In this document: positions 29,783 through 38,955 of the stretch, piece after piece
Numbering within the stretch: the stretch's first letter is position 1
How the letters are laid out: each line of letters begins with the position of its first letter
NCBI RefSeq assembly: GCF_029910655.1
Contig: NZ_CP123897.1
Coordinates: 4,081,547 to 4,145,546, forward strand
DNA length: 64,000 nt
Direction of reading: 5' to 3'
Origin: Methylomonas sp. UP202
GTDB lineage: Bacteria > Pseudomonadota > Gammaproteobacteria > Methylococcales > Methylomonadaceae
Position numbers and translations under genes: made by a program
Notes under the pieces: generated by a model
The model's database searches: none
Told to the model about the DNA's origin: nothing
Seen by the model: only the letters and a program-made list of their open reading frames with translations

Positions 29783-30034
29783 TTCGCGGGTGGCCGACCG
29801 GGCTCGCGATAACACGGCTATGCCGTGACGGTTGCCGCCTAGCCCGGCCTAGCGGCGAACCCCAGCTCTTTTATCCCGTCGATTCAAGTTCCCGAAGGTT
29901 AACGCGATTTTTTTCGCAACCGGCAATCCCCCCTTTCCGCAGGGCATACCAGCATCGGCGCCAGCGGCGAGATCGGAAAACCAACACCATGCGCGCGATG
30001 CCGCTAAGCTAATCGTATTTGCCAGGAAACCGCC

Positions 30035-30325
30035 ATGCGAAACTTGAATCTCGCCGTGCTCGTGCTATTCGCCACCGCGACCTTCACCGCCCAAGCCACC
30101 CCACCCGCCAGCCGCACCCTTGCTCTGGAGGACATCAGTCTCGAACGCATCGAAATTCAAGGCCAAATCCAGACTTGGAAACTTAACAAAGTGTGTATCG
30201 ACCAGCAGGCTTATCTATTGCTGCTCAGGGGCCTCACCGAGCCGGTCGGCATCTCGCCGTCGTTCAAAAACGGCAAGCCGGAACAGTGTCGGCAAACCCT
30301 CAACGACAGCCCAATCGACGAATAA
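30035..30325 (+). CDS. Small exported protein of unknown function
   Basis: The 96-residue protein has a signal peptide (NLAVLVLFATATFTAQA, cleavage near residue 21). The mature part contains two cysteines (KVCIDQQ and EQCRQT) that could form a disulfide. AGGA lies before the ATG. I do not recognise the family. Confidence 0.65.
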   Translation: MRNLNLAVLVLFATATFTAQATPPASRTLALEDISLERIEIQGQIQTWKLNKVCIDQQAYLLLLRGLTEPVGISPSFKNGKPEQCRQTLNDSPIDE

Positions 30326-30743
30326 CCGCGATCGAGCTACCGGACTCGGCATCGAGAATGCGTTAGCGGCTTCGCGATCCGCAAAGAAACCACGTCACCC
30401 CAGAACGGTTTTCCGAACGAAGAAGCCGTTCCGGCTATCGGTCCGAGACCCGACATTAAGCCCATCACGCGATTTAAATGCCACGCCCAGGATTAAGCAA
30501 CACCGCGCGTGCTCGCAAACCGGGCTCTCCGGTTAAATACAATAGAGTAATCGATCAAAGCCGAAAGCACCTCAAGCTTGCTCGTTGGCAACCGCCGGAT
30601 GTGATAAATCGAACTATTCTCGACCCAAGCTTTCAGCTAGATTGTACGTGCAGTTGTTGAGTAATCAACCTGTTCCGCCGCCGACTGCGGTTAGCGGCAA
30701 TCTTCCGAGCCTTACTTCTTCCGAGCCTTAATAAGGGGGCCAT
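30326..30743. other. Intergenic stretch with a short direct repeat
   Basis: No gene is seen. TCTTCCGAGCCTTA occurs twice in tandem near 30703-30731, just before AAGGGGG, the ribosome site of the next gene. Confidence 0.5.
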
Positions 30744-31580
30744 ATGATCGCTAAATCCCGATATCTTCTCTACCTGTCCGTGGGATTATTCCTGAACAAC
30801 ACCAGCTATGCCGCACGGTTAACCGAACCGGGCATTAGCGTGTCCGGCAACGGCACGCACTGGTTTAAGGTTTGTTCGACGTGTCCGGACGACGGTTCCA
30901 GCGCGTCCGATTCAAAGGGCGGAAATGGTTATCCAACGGCGACGACCGAATTCAACGACATTTATTCTTGGTTTGCCGAAGGCTCCTTAACCGGGGCGCA
31001 ATCCTTACCCATCCTGAAGGCTTACGCTAAAACGGACGTCCCCAATACCATCGGCTATGTCTCCGCGACCGCCACCGCTCAGGGCCTGCAAGCCTACCAC
31101 TACGCCGGAACCGAGTCCCAAACCTACACCATCACGTTCTCGGTCAGTGGCTTGCTTAGCGGCGATACCACCGAATCCATCACCGCCGGCATGAACGTCT
31201 GGGGGGGAATTTTCGACCCTTACGCAGAACTTCCCGGCTCAATGCTTGGCGGAGACTTCGTCAACGCGCACGCCGATCCCCTGGTTAACAGTACCGCGTT
31301 GAACGAAAGCCGAGCTATCAGTTTCGATCTGGCGCCCGGTCAAGACTTCTTCATCACCAGCTATATCACCGCCAGTGCGTTTTGGGCGGACGGCAGCGAT
31401 ATCGCCGGCACCGCGGACGCGGCGCATAGTATGACAGCGCAATTCACGGCAGGCGATTCAACGATGCTGAATACCCTGACAACCAGCGTTCCGTTACCGC
31501 CTTCGGCTTGGCTTTTGCTCAGCGGCATCGCATTCCTCACCTTTTCACCGAACAAAAATCGCAAAGACTCGAAAATCTAG
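30744..31580 (+). CDS. Exported protein with PEP-CTERM-like C-terminal sorting signal
   Basis: The 278-residue protein has an N-terminal signal peptide (YLLYLSVGLFLNNTSYA) and a C-terminal tripartite tail: VPLPPSAWLLLSGIAFLTF followed by a basic end (NKNRKDSKI). This matches the VPLP variant of PEP-CTERM signals, which are processed by exosortase and direct proteins to the surface or extracellular matrix. The middle is Gly/Ser/Thr-rich and beta-like, with no recognised domain. AAGGGGG sits 6 bp before the ATG. Confidence 0.8.
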   Translation: MIAKSRYLLYLSVGLFLNNTSYAARLTEPGISVSGNGTHWFKVCSTCPDDGSSASDSKGGNGYPTATTEFNDIYSWFAEGSLTGAQSLPILKAYAKTDVPNTIGYVSATATAQGLQAYHYAGTESQTYTITFSVSGLLSGDTTESITAGMNVWGGIFDPYAELPGSMLGGDFVNAHADPLVNSTALNESRAISFDLAPGQDFFITSYITASAFWADGSDIAGTADAAHSMTAQFTAGDSTMLNTLTTSVPLPPSAWLLLSGIAFLTFSPNKNRKDSKI

Positions 31581-31592
31581 GCCGTCTAGGGC

Positions 31593-31635
31593 TAACGCCG
31601 GTAAACCCCGACCATACCGGGTTTTACCGGCGTTA
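31593..31635 (+). terminator. Terminator-like hairpin after the PEP-CTERM gene
   Basis: TAACGCCGGTAAA and TTTACCGGCGTTA form a long near-perfect stem followed by an A/T-rich stretch. The run after it is A-rich rather than T-rich. Confidence 0.65.
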
Positions 31636-31969
31636 ATAAAAATGAATCATGAAAAACCCAGTGCCGCGCCCCATGATTCAGCCAATTCGCTGGTCACAAA
31701 GCCATTTCCACCCTCGGCTAACCTCCAGCCACACGTGGCGTCGAGCATTTTTGCCTAGCCGACCAATGGCGATTCGACCCCACCAGCCGGAACGACTCAC
31801 TCCAATCCGACGATTTCCGGACGTCACACTCCGTAACAAGAAATTGAGAGGATTGGCTTAACAACGTCTCAGTCAGGGCCTACGCCGCCTATTCGAATGC
31901 GTTTTTTGGACGGTTCAGGGACAAGCTTTACTCGCAAGCGTACCGTTTCCAAGGTTTCACAGTAAAAGC
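31636..31969. other. Intergenic region before tRNA-Lys
   Basis: A short plus-strand frame at 31649-31861 is arginine/proline-rich and has no ribosome site, and I do not regard it as a gene. Nothing else is visible. Confidence 0.45.
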
Positions 31970-31997
31970 TTGCAAAGAAAAAAAAAAACGATATAAT
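31970..31997 (+). promoter_or_regulatory. Sigma-70 promoter of tRNA-Lys
   Basis: TTGCAA (31970-31975), a 16-bp A-rich spacer and a perfect TATAAT (31992-31997) lie 14 bp before the tRNA gene. Confidence 0.75.
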
Positions 31998-32011
31998 GAT
32001 CGAATTGATTG

Positions 32012-32087
32012 GGGTCGTTAGCTCAGCCGGTAGAGCACCGCACTTTTAATGCGATGGTCGTGCGTTCGAATCGCACACGACCCACCA
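32012..32087 (+). tRNA. tRNA-Lys (anticodon TTT)
   Basis: The 76-nt gene has the acceptor GGGTCGT paired to ACGACCC, a D-arm with AGCTCAGCCGGTAGAGC, an anticodon loop CTTTTAA, a TTCGAAT T-loop and an encoded CCA. Its 3' 47 bases are repeated twice downstream, so it is the integration target of the adjoining elements. The copy here keeps the 5' half and is the functional gene, with its 3' half probably supplied by the prophage. Confidence 0.97.
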
Positions 32088-32089
32088 TC
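32041..32089 (+). repeat. attL: 3' half of tRNA-Lys
   Basis: Forty-nine bases from the anticodon loop through the CCA end plus TC are repeated at 43507-43555, and 47 of them at 48690-48736. This is the core at which the prophage integrated. Confidence 0.93.
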
Positions 32090-32107
32090 GAATAAGTAAA
32101 AAAATCA

Positions 32108-32142
32108 AGCTGTTAGGCGAAAGCCTCACGGCTTTTTTTTTT
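32108..32142 (+). terminator. Terminator behind tRNA-Lys (prophage side)
   Basis: AGCTGT-T-AGGC, a GAAA tetraloop, and GCCT-C-ACGGCT form a stem with one wobble pair, followed by a run of ten T. Confidence 0.9.
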
Positions 32143-32155
32143 GCCTATTTGCCAT

Positions 32156-32179
32156 CACTGTCAACCGAGTGTCAACGCC
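32156..32179 (+). repeat. Candidate integrase arm site, left end
   Basis: CACTGTCAACC, four bases, then GTCAACGCC overlaps the last codons of the integrase gene. It matches 43393-43416 at 21 of 24 positions in the same orientation. Each copy contains two GTCAAC half-sites. Confidence 0.55.
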
Positions 32180-33147
32180 GGATTGATTTGCAGAATTTCC
32201 CGCAAGTAGTCAGGCGCAAGATGAGCGTACTTCATGGTCATGTTCAACGTCGAATGACCGAGAATCTTCTGTAGCGCAAGGATATTGCCGCCGTTCATCA
32301 TGTAATGACTAGCGAAGGTATGCCGAAGAACATGAGTCCTTTGGCCTTCTGGGAGGTTAATCCCGGACTCATAGAGCCGGCGGGTGAACGTTGAATAGGC
32401 GTCAGAGAACGGACCCTCAGCCAACCGCTGACTCAAACGAGCATAAAGCGATTCAGACACCGGAACCGAACGAGACTTTTTGGACTTGGTTTCGTGGTAA
32501 TGAACCATGTTATTCGACAGGTCCGACAAAACGAGGCTTTGAGCCTCGCCCCACCTGGCACCGGTGGCCAGGCACACTAACGCCACCAAATAGGCATCGG
32601 ATTCGCTCTTGGCCAGGTACGAAAACAGCTTGGTAATTTCATCGGTCGAGAGAAAGACGGTTTTCGGCTCGGACGCTTTGATTTGCTTAATCCCGGTAAA
32701 GCAATTCTTGCCTTCGTACTGACCAGAACGGATTAGGTCGTTGAACACGGCTTTAAAGGTCTGCAACTCTCTATTCAACGTTGCAGGCTTTACGCCTTCG
32801 GAAACGCGCTCAGAACGGTAGGCAATAAAGACCGCAGCCTTGAATACCGACATCACCGGATCGCCCATCTTGGCAGAAGCTTGAATCATCCGCTGATGGG
32901 AATCCTTGCCGGAGCTGAGGAATTGGCCGGTTGATTGATACCACAGATTGACGAAATCCGAAAGCTTGCGAATGTCTTTTTTTGGCACCGTAAAAGTGGA
33001 GTCCAACGCCACACGGGATTGAATAACGACTTCGTAGCGCTTGGCTTGGGCCTTAGTATCAAAGGTCTTACGGATTCGCCTATTACCTCGCCCGCCTGGC
33101 TGTATATCAACCAACCAACGGCCGGTTTTCTCGTCTTTCTTAATCAT
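32161..33147 (-). CDS. int: Tyrosine recombinase (prophage integrase)
   Basis: The 328-residue integrase has an N-terminal arm-binding part, a core-binding domain and a catalytic domain. The catalytic residues are visible: Arg in LATGARWGEA, HVLRHTFASH with His and Arg, then GHSTLNMTMKYAHL, which provides the second His and the nucleophilic Tyr. It would integrate and excise the prophage at tRNA-Lys. It is the last gene of the leftward operon and ends 74 bp from the att core. Confidence 0.95.
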   Translation of the reverse strand: MIKKDEKTGRWLVDIQPGGRGNRRIRKTFDTKAQAKRYEVVIQSRVALDSTFTVPKKDIRKLSDFVNLWYQSTGQFLSSGKDSHQRMIQASAKMGDPVMSVFKAAVFIAYRSERVSEGVKPATLNRELQTFKAVFNDLIRSGQYEGKNCFTGIKQIKASEPKTVFLSTDEITKLFSYLAKSESDAYLVALVCLATGARWGEAQSLVLSDLSNNMVHYHETKSKKSRSVPVSESLYARLSQRLAEGPFSDAYSTFTRRLYESGINLPEGQRTHVLRHTFASHYMMNGGNILALQKILGHSTLNMTMKYAHLAPDYLREILQINPALTLG

Positions 33148-33204
33148 TGCTCTTAATTGGGCCGCTGAGTTTTACGCCGGCTTCGTTAGTTCGAGGAGAA
33201 CGCC

Positions 33205-34530
33205 TCACGCCGCCAGGCCGCGACCAATCCGCTTTCGCGTGAGTTTGGCTTCGATGTCTTCTCGAATCATATGCACCAGGTCGCCCTCATTGTCATAAAT
33301 GCCGGTCTTGAGAGCATAGTAGCCAAGGATGTCGCGCCATATGCCGCTCTTTTTAAGCGAAGTCATGGCGTAACGAATAGGGAACTTGTTACGGGCGTAT
33401 ATGGAAAGCATATTGCCGATGGCGAGAGCGACGTTCTTTTGGTTGCCCTCGCCTGGTTGCTTTTTTACGCGACGGCTAAAGACCAGGCCGTTATTCGTGA
33501 ATACCGTATTAAGTTCAATTAGATATTGCCAGGCCGGATGAATAAACAGATGGTTATGGTCCCAGCGATAGCATTTATCCAAGCCGTATTGCCAGAACGA
33601 CAGCAACAATTTCGAGACGCCTTCAAACGTCTTTATCTCGAGGTCTTTATCCCTGGCCAGTTCGTCAATCGCCGTGTGGTGAAAGCGCAGTTCAATCCGC
33701 CAAACCGGCGCCTCACGGTCATACGCCGGTTCCAAGTGACGGTCTAAGGCTTCGGACCATACCGCACCCCATAGGTGCATCTTGTCGTTTTCTTTCGCCT
33801 GAATATCCTTGCGATACAGCGCGAATTGAACGGAATCCGCTCGGCCGAACAGGAACGATTGACCGGCCCCGTATTTACTAGCCATCAGCGGGAAATTGAT
33901 TTCCGAAAGCCCGGTACGGCTAACGATTCGGCGGGTTCTGGTCGTTAGCTGCAAATCAAAGTCATCCGGTATTTCAACACCTTGTATATCGGCGCAGAGG
34001 TGAACAGCGATACCGGAGGGCTTAATTTGTGTCATGAATTGTTTGGCCAGAACGTCGGTAAATTGCTGAATATCATCGGGTGTTTTCGCGAGAATCAGGT
34101 GCGGCGACAGTTCGATTTTCAAATTCGAGACGTTATGGGGCGATTCGGGTTTGTCTTCGTCGATTTTCGGTACGTAGATCGACGAAAAGAGAATGACCAC
34201 GCCTATTTCCGCATTTTGAATCGAGAAACGATAACCACCCTTGCCACCCGATCCAACCAGGAAGGTATTAAAAACCCCGTCCGAGGTCATTAATTCTATT
34301 GTGCCGCCGTAGCCCTGGTCGTAAATCGCTTGGATTTCATCAAAGCGCGCTTTGTCCGGCACGCCGCCGTACAGCTGTTTAACGGTATCGACCCCCATAT
34401 GCAGTACTTTCAGTTCGTCACTGTTCCACTGGAAATGGTTTTCGATGAACAGATTGCCGGCAGCATCAGGCAGAACCTTGCCGCTTTCAGAATCAATTGA
34501 ATAACGTTCGTATTTTCTAGTCTTCAACAT
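33205..34530 (-). CDS. Inovirus replication initiation protein (rolling-circle type)
   Basis: The 441-residue protein resembles the Rep proteins of filamentous phages that nick the double-stranded form to start rolling-circle replication. Family-like features are APVWRIELRFHH (around residue 280) and the conserved SKYGAGQSFLFG region near 215. I cannot assign the catalytic tyrosine with certainty. The ATG at 34530 is chosen because AAAGGG lies just before it; a GTG six codons earlier would place that site inside the gene. It lies downstream of the intergenic region with inverted repeats, as gene II does in Ff phages. Confidence 0.8.
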   Translation of the reverse strand: MLKTRKYERYSIDSESGKVLPDAAGNLFIENHFQWNSDELKVLHMGVDTVKQLYGGVPDKARFDEIQAIYDQGYGGTIELMTSDGVFNTFLVGSGGKGGYRFSIQNAEIGVVILFSSIYVPKIDEDKPESPHNVSNLKIELSPHLILAKTPDDIQQFTDVLAKQFMTQIKPSGIAVHLCADIQGVEIPDDFDLQLTTRTRRIVSRTGLSEINFPLMASKYGAGQSFLFGRADSVQFALYRKDIQAKENDKMHLWGAVWSEALDRHLEPAYDREAPVWRIELRFHHTAIDELARDKDLEIKTFEGVSKLLLSFWQYGLDKCYRWDHNHLFIHPAWQYLIELNTVFTNNGLVFSRRVKKQPGEGNQKNVALAIGNMLSIYARNKFPIRYAMTSLKKSGIWRDILGYYALKTGIYDNEGDLVHMIREDIEAKLTRKRIGRGLAA

Positions 34531-35003
34531 GGTGTAACCCTTTGTCACTGTATGACGTTGTAATGAACTAACGATGTAACGTGCTACATGGACGTTACAA
34601 GGCTCCCTTATTTGATTACGGCCTCAATATAGACGGTGCGTGGTCGACCGCGCGCGAGCAAATTCCATCACTCCGGAAGGCAACCGCCCGATTCGCTACA
34701 TAAAAAACCGGGTGGCCGGCGGGGTGCGGGGCGCTCCCACTCCCTCACCCGTTCCGCTATCCCGTCTCTCCGCTTCCTAGGACCCCGGCCCGGCTCACAA
34801 CTCGCCGTTTCGGACTATCGGCCTCACCGGCTCAAACACGTTCGCCAGACCACCCAAAAACCGTTTATCCGGGGCTCCACTCAACGTTCGATCGGGGAGC
34901 GCCCCGCACCCCGCCGGCCACCAAAAACGGTTTTTTATTACGCTCTTCGAACGGTTCTCTTCCTTCGTTTCGGAATTTCCATGCGTCTTGTACTGCGATT
35001 CCG
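34531..35003. other. Prophage intergenic region, candidate replication origin
   Basis: These 473 bp separate the structural/assembly genes from rep and carry no credible gene. They are GC-rich in the middle and contain a perfect 27-bp inverted repeat (listed separately). The position matches the origin and packaging region of filamentous phages. Confidence 0.6.
34712..34921. repeat. Perfect 27-bp inverted repeat with 156-bp spacer
   Basis: The arms at 34712-34738 and 34895-34921 are exact reverse complements, starting GTGGCCGGCGGGGTGCGGGG on the left. The flanks also partly match (AAAAAACCG outside both arms). In the replicating single strand this would form a large stem and could serve as origin or packaging signal. 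Confidence 0.9.
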
Positions 35004-35606
35004 CTAGTTATTCGGTCGAGTAAAAGCGGGTTTGCTCTTGGGGTTCAACGGCAGCACAACCCCGTTAGGCCATACATCAGATCCGCGACTACAACCGAAA
35101 TGCAAGACCAGCTTGGGCTGGTGGACCAACAAAAAGGACCGCGCGCAGCGGGCCCAGTCCTGTTCAGTTTCCGCGCCTTTCGTCGGACACCGAACAGCAA
35201 CCACTTCGCACCGTTCCAGGCCTTTGAAGTAATCGAACAAATACGGGTCGCCGGAGCGCGTCCACTGCAAGACCGGAACCACGTAAACCCCGTGAGCGGC
35301 CCAATACGCCGCAACAAGCCTTGAACGCCAAATTTGATACATAGCCAGGTAATAGGGGTAGTCCGCGAAAACGGAATAATCCGGGGCCGTGCAGACGCCG
35401 GCCAGCGTTGCCCGATCGACTTGCTTGATAGGAGACCGCCAGATGGCTTCGAGACGCCAATCGTCCACAAAGCCATGAAAAGGACCGTAAGGGGACGACG
35501 CATATCGGGTAAAAACGGTCGGTAAATAGCCATCGTGGCTATTCGAGAGCTCGGGTAAGCCTTCCAAATGCGGAACAGACGGAAAAGTCAGTTGGTAGCG
35601 GGACAC
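35004..35606 (-). CDS. DUF4417 family phage protein
   Basis: The 200-residue protein, rich in aromatic residues, resembles DUF4417 proteins found in phages and mobile elements; segments such as FVDDWRLEAIW, APDYSVFADYP and WAAHGVYVVPVLQW are typical. Its function is unknown. It is the last gene of the leftward assembly operon before the candidate origin. Confidence 0.65.
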   Translation of the reverse strand: MSRYQLTFPSVPHLEGLPELSNSHDGYLPTVFTRYASSPYGPFHGFVDDWRLEAIWRSPIKQVDRATLAGVCTAPDYSVFADYPYYLAMYQIWRSRLVAAYWAAHGVYVVPVLQWTRSGDPYLFDYFKGLERCEVVAVRCPTKGAETEQDWARCARSFLLVHQPKLVLHFGCSRGSDVWPNGVVLPLNPKSKPAFTRPNN

Positions 35607-35656
35607 TGGGCGGACTCAATTTGCACAGCTAAACACAGGCTACAACCATTGGATGC

Positions 35657-35998
35657 TCAATCCCCGTCCCGTTTAAGGATGCCACGAGAAACCAGGTCGG
35701 CCTTGACCGCCTCACGCTTCGCGGAATCCGCTACGGTTTCACGGCCGGCGCGATAAGCAGCCGTCTCGGCCTTCCACGCCGGCTCGAAACCGAAACGCGC
35801 GACATGTTCCTTGACCAATTCGTGGTTGAGCGCATCCACCGAGCGTTGATGCGGTCGATTATCCCGATATGACGCGTCCAACTCATTCGCCGAATAATGA
35901 CCGTACCGTTCCAGCCGGTCGTTAGACAGCTCGGTTACCCACATCCAGTAGTCGCTATGCACCCGTTCGCGTGTGCTTTCTCGACTGCGGCCGCCCAT
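35657..35998 (-). CDS. Prophage accessory protein of unknown function
   Basis: The 113-residue charged, helical protein has no recognised domain. Its ATG shares one base with the zot stop (TAATG), so it is translationally coupled to zot. Confidence 0.6.
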   Translation of the reverse strand: MGGRSRESTRERVHSDYWMWVTELSNDRLERYGHYSANELDASYRDNRPHQRSVDALNHELVKEHVARFGFEPAWKAETAAYRAGRETVADSAKREAVKADLVSRGILKRDGD

Positions 35999-37083
35999 TA
36001 TCCACTCTCCTTTTCCGTTTGTTCCACATAGCCGGGCGACTGCCGACCGGTCCAGCGCGTGACCACTTCGCCATCAACGTCGCACGCGGGCTCAAGGTCC
36101 ATCATTCGACACTTGGCCGCCGGATAGAGCCTTTGAGCTTTTGACTGGTGAACCAATATGTATTGAGGTGGCTTGGCCGGGTTTGCGGGATTGCTAATAT
36201 AGCCGGCGATATGCCAGCCTTCGGAATACGGCACTTGAGTTGCTTTCGGCTTGGCTTGCTCAACGGTTTGAGGCCCCGGGTTCTCTATCACCTTACCGTC
36301 AGCGTCGGTAGTCACGGTTTCGGTCTGGACGCTGACCGGGGTCGGTTCGGTGATACCTTTCACGGTGGCACGGCCGGCCATAACAACGATGCCGATGCAA
36401 AGAAAGAACACCACAACACCCGCCCGAAACTTCCACGAGCCAAACACGCTAGTCCCGACCATTCGCTTTTCATTCGGGGCTGAATCACCCGCGCTATGCA
36501 TGTGGGTCCGGTAATACTGGTAAACCGATTTATCGTATCGAGCATTCTCGTTACCGATAATCTGACTTTGCGGAGGGGCGTTGTCTTTTTTAACTAGGCT
36601 ACAGGCCGCGCGGCAGCGATAACGAACAAAAGCATCTTCGCGGCCGAGGTCAAGATGCTTCACACAGATAATAGTGGTTTCAACCAACGCCCGGACCGGG
36701 GCGCAGATGTCTTGCATATCTTGAGTGACTAACACCACGTCCATGGACCGGCCGTTTTCGTCGGACCGATGGCCATGTTCCTTTAAAAACGCAAGCTGTT
36801 TCTCAGGTATGGCGTTCATTTTTTGGCCCTGAGGCCACAAACGCCACACTTCATCGAGTATCGCTAAACATCCGCCGCCCACTTCGCCCCAATCGTGTAT
36901 CGTCAGGTCCGCGATGATTTCCACGTCGGCGCCGGGAAAGTCGCGGCGGATCGCATCCATTCTCAACGGTAGGTTTGTGACGATGCGCCGACCTTCGCGA
37001 AGCGCCGGCAGAACAAACAACTCTATCGCCGTGTAGCTCTTACCCGAGCGTGGAAGTCCAGATAAACCTGTAATGCCAGCCAT
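35998..37083 (-). CDS. zot: Zot-like phage assembly ATPase (pI homologue)
   Basis: The 361-residue protein has a P-loop GLPRSGKSYT at residues 7-16, a Walker B-like CLAILDEVWRLWP near 72-84, and one membrane helix (about 224-242), followed by a periplasmic tail with two cysteines. This is the layout of inovirus morphogenesis proteins (pI/Zot) that drive export of the filament through the envelope. It lies 2 bp after the pVI-like gene. Confidence 0.95.
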   Translation of the reverse strand: MAGITGLSGLPRSGKSYTAIELFVLPALREGRRIVTNLPLRMDAIRRDFPGADVEIIADLTIHDWGEVGGGCLAILDEVWRLWPQGQKMNAIPEKQLAFLKEHGHRSDENGRSMDVVLVTQDMQDICAPVRALVETTIICVKHLDLGREDAFVRYRCRAACSLVKKDNAPPQSQIIGNENARYDKSVYQYYRTHMHSAGDSAPNEKRMVGTSVFGSWKFRAGVVVFFLCIGIVVMAGRATVKGITEPTPVSVQTETVTTDADGKVIENPGPQTVEQAKPKATQVPYSEGWHIAGYISNPANPAKPPQYILVHQSKAQRLYPAAKCRMMDLEPACDVDGEVVTRWTGRQSPGYVEQTEKESG

Positions 37084-37085
37084 GA

Positions 37086-37427
37086 CTAACCTATAAAGGG
37101 AATGCGCCGAATAGCGAAGCGGAGGAGATAGGCGGCGACAATCAGACTGATTGATGTTGGTATGTTGAAATATCCGGCCCAGTAGCCAAGCGACCCTGAA
37201 AAAGCGCTATTGATGGTGGTGATTGAAGAAGAAATCCCGCTGCCGTCGAGGATACTCACGACCAGATCGAAGAACGGATTAACGATCTTCAGCAACACGA
37301 GGTTTGCATAATATTTCAACGAATCGAGCACACCGACCAGAATGCCTGCGACAAACTTCGGGATATAGACCAGCCATTGCCACAACAACGCGGCGAAGTC
37401 GGAAATGATTGAACCGATAGCGCCCAT
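37086..37427 (-). CDS. pVI-like minor coat protein (DUF2523)
   Basis: The 113-residue protein has three hydrophobic segments and ends in a basic motif (LLRFAIRRIPFIG), typical of the DUF2523 proteins that sit between the adsorption protein and Zot in inoviruses and correspond to pVI of Ff phages. Confidence 0.85.
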   Translation of the reverse strand: MGAIGSIISDFAALLWQWLVYIPKFVAGILVGVLDSLKYYANLVLLKIVNPFFDLVVSILDGSGISSSITTINSAFSGSLGYWAGYFNIPTSISLIVAAYLLRFAIRRIPFIG

Positions 37428-37448
37428 ATATTGCCCTCGCCTATGCCG

Positions 37449-38843
37449 TTATGCCGTCAGAATGATCGAAATCACCGCCGCTGCCGTCAGCAGCGTCATA
37501 ATCGTAGCGACCACGCCGCGCACGGTTTCCGCTAAATCACAATGTTCGGTCGTATGGTGCGTGCCGTAGCCCTGACCGCTTAAATCCATATCCAGGGCCG
37601 GACAGGTGCCTGAAGACATCGGGGAAACGCTATATTTCGTTTTCAACACGTTGACGCGTTCCGCGACGGTGCAATTACCAGTTGCACAAGAAAAGGCCGC
37701 CGCGCAGTTGCCGCCGCAGAGCTTAGAATTAATGAAGGTTAAGCCGTCGGCGTAACCGTCACCGGGGCCGGTGCCGGCAAATTTGCCGTAATCGGGTTGT
37801 TGTTGCGTGGTGGAAGTGCCGTAACTTGTAGTCGTTGTCTCGGTTGTAGTAACGCCAGTCGCGCTATCGGTCGTCGTTTTGGTGGCCTTATCGGCCGTCT
37901 CCCACTGTAGCGCCTGGTCGCCCACCGTCGTGCCAGTCACCTTGGGCGTGGCGGTCGTTTGCACCTTTGTCGTCGTAGTCTTTGTACCCGACGTAGCAAC
38001 GTCGATAACCTCTTCTGGGCCTACCACCGGCTGAGCGCTGACAGTCGTCGGCTGAACCGGCTTTAAAAAGTCAAGAGAACTAAAATCGATGTTTGCGGTC
38101 TTGGCGTCCTTGATGACCCCGTCGGCAATGCCGGCGGTGGGTGCCGGCGAATTTTGAATTGCAGTGCCCAAATCGGCTTCGGTCGGCACCCGAGTTGTTG
38201 TAGATCCCGAAACCGGGGCAAACGACACATTAAACTCACCGGTATTTTGGCTACCCAGCGTCAGCTTGACGTGGTAAACGCCCTGTGACACAACATTACC
38301 TGCCACGGTATCGTTGTACCCAGGATGACAGGACTGCAACCACGATAAATAAGCTGAGCCAACGCTCGCCGTTGTGCCCGGTCCAAAGGATTGAGTAGGA
38401 CAACTGAAAATGCCAAACGGTGATTGAGTATACGTGTAATCGTCCGCCTGCACGGTCTGACTACCGTCGGCGTTAAGACCGATGGACGAATGCAGCAACT
38501 GATATAGCGCTAGACCAGCAAGACCCACCGGAGTCGCGCGTGCCAGAAGCTTACCGGCGGCTTGGGCGACGGTAGCCCTAGGGATGGCCGCCGACCAGTT
38601 GGCCGGGAGGGGGATTTTAGCACCCTTCGCGGTCGTTAACGTTCCATTGACCGGCTTACTTAACAACGCGTCCAGCGAACCAGAAACCGTGGTTCCCGTT
38701 GCCTCAGCTAACCACGCTAAATCGTTCGGCGTCATCTGTCCAGGGACAACAAGCGCAGCCGCACGGGCCTGACCAAACAGGGCGTCAAATACCCAGATTA
38801 GAATAAAAACGAAGGCGTAAAAGGCGGCTAGTGGCTTATCCAT
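37449..38843 (-). CDS. pIII-like adsorption/attachment protein
   Basis: The 464-residue protein has a signal peptide (FYAFVFILIWVFDALFGQARA), a Gly/Ser/Thr-rich extracellular part with a long Thr-rich stretch (about residues 270-345), cysteine-containing C-terminal domain (CGGNCAAAFSCATGNC) and a terminal membrane anchor (VVATIMTLLTAAAVISIILTA). Size, topology and place before the pVI-like gene fit the tip protein that binds the host receptor and seals the virion. Its sequence is host-range specific and poorly conserved. Confidence 0.85.
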   Translation of the reverse strand: MDKPLAAFYAFVFILIWVFDALFGQARAAALVVPGQMTPNDLAWLAEATGTTVSGSLDALLSKPVNGTLTTAKGAKIPLPANWSAAIPRATVAQAAGKLLARATPVGLAGLALYQLLHSSIGLNADGSQTVQADDYTYTQSPFGIFSCPTQSFGPGTTASVGSAYLSWLQSCHPGYNDTVAGNVVSQGVYHVKLTLGSQNTGEFNVSFAPVSGSTTTRVPTEADLGTAIQNSPAPTAGIADGVIKDAKTANIDFSSLDFLKPVQPTTVSAQPVVGPEEVIDVATSGTKTTTTKVQTTATPKVTGTTVGDQALQWETADKATKTTTDSATGVTTTETTTTSYGTSTTQQQPDYGKFAGTGPGDGYADGLTFINSKLCGGNCAAAFSCATGNCTVAERVNVLKTKYSVSPMSSGTCPALDMDLSGQGYGTHHTTEHCDLAETVRGVVATIMTLLTAAAVISIILTA

Positions 38844-38846
38844 GGT

Positions 38847-38915
38847 TCACCGGAAAACGTAGACGGACAAATACAGCCCTAAGATGAACATCGCGAGATA
38901 GTAGTAATGTTCCAT
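38847..38915 (-). CDS. 22-residue hydrophobic protein, possible minor coat protein
   Basis: The short frame (MEHYYYLAMFILGLYLSVYV, then FR) is a single membrane helix with aromatic ends and lies between the major coat gene and the pIII-like gene, ending 3 bp before the pIII start. Ff phages have the minor coat proteins pVII and pIX (about 32 residues) in a similar place. No strong ribosome site is seen. Confidence 0.5.
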   Translation of the reverse strand: MEHYYYLAMFILGLYLSVYVFR

Positions 38916-38955
38916 GATGAATGGCCGGGCGGCCTAAGCCAACCGGCCTCTCCCG

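Noticed and set aside
31649..31861. 70-codon frame before tRNA-Lys
   Set aside because: Arg/Pro-rich, no ribosome site and no similarity to anything I recognise; noncoding is the simpler reading.
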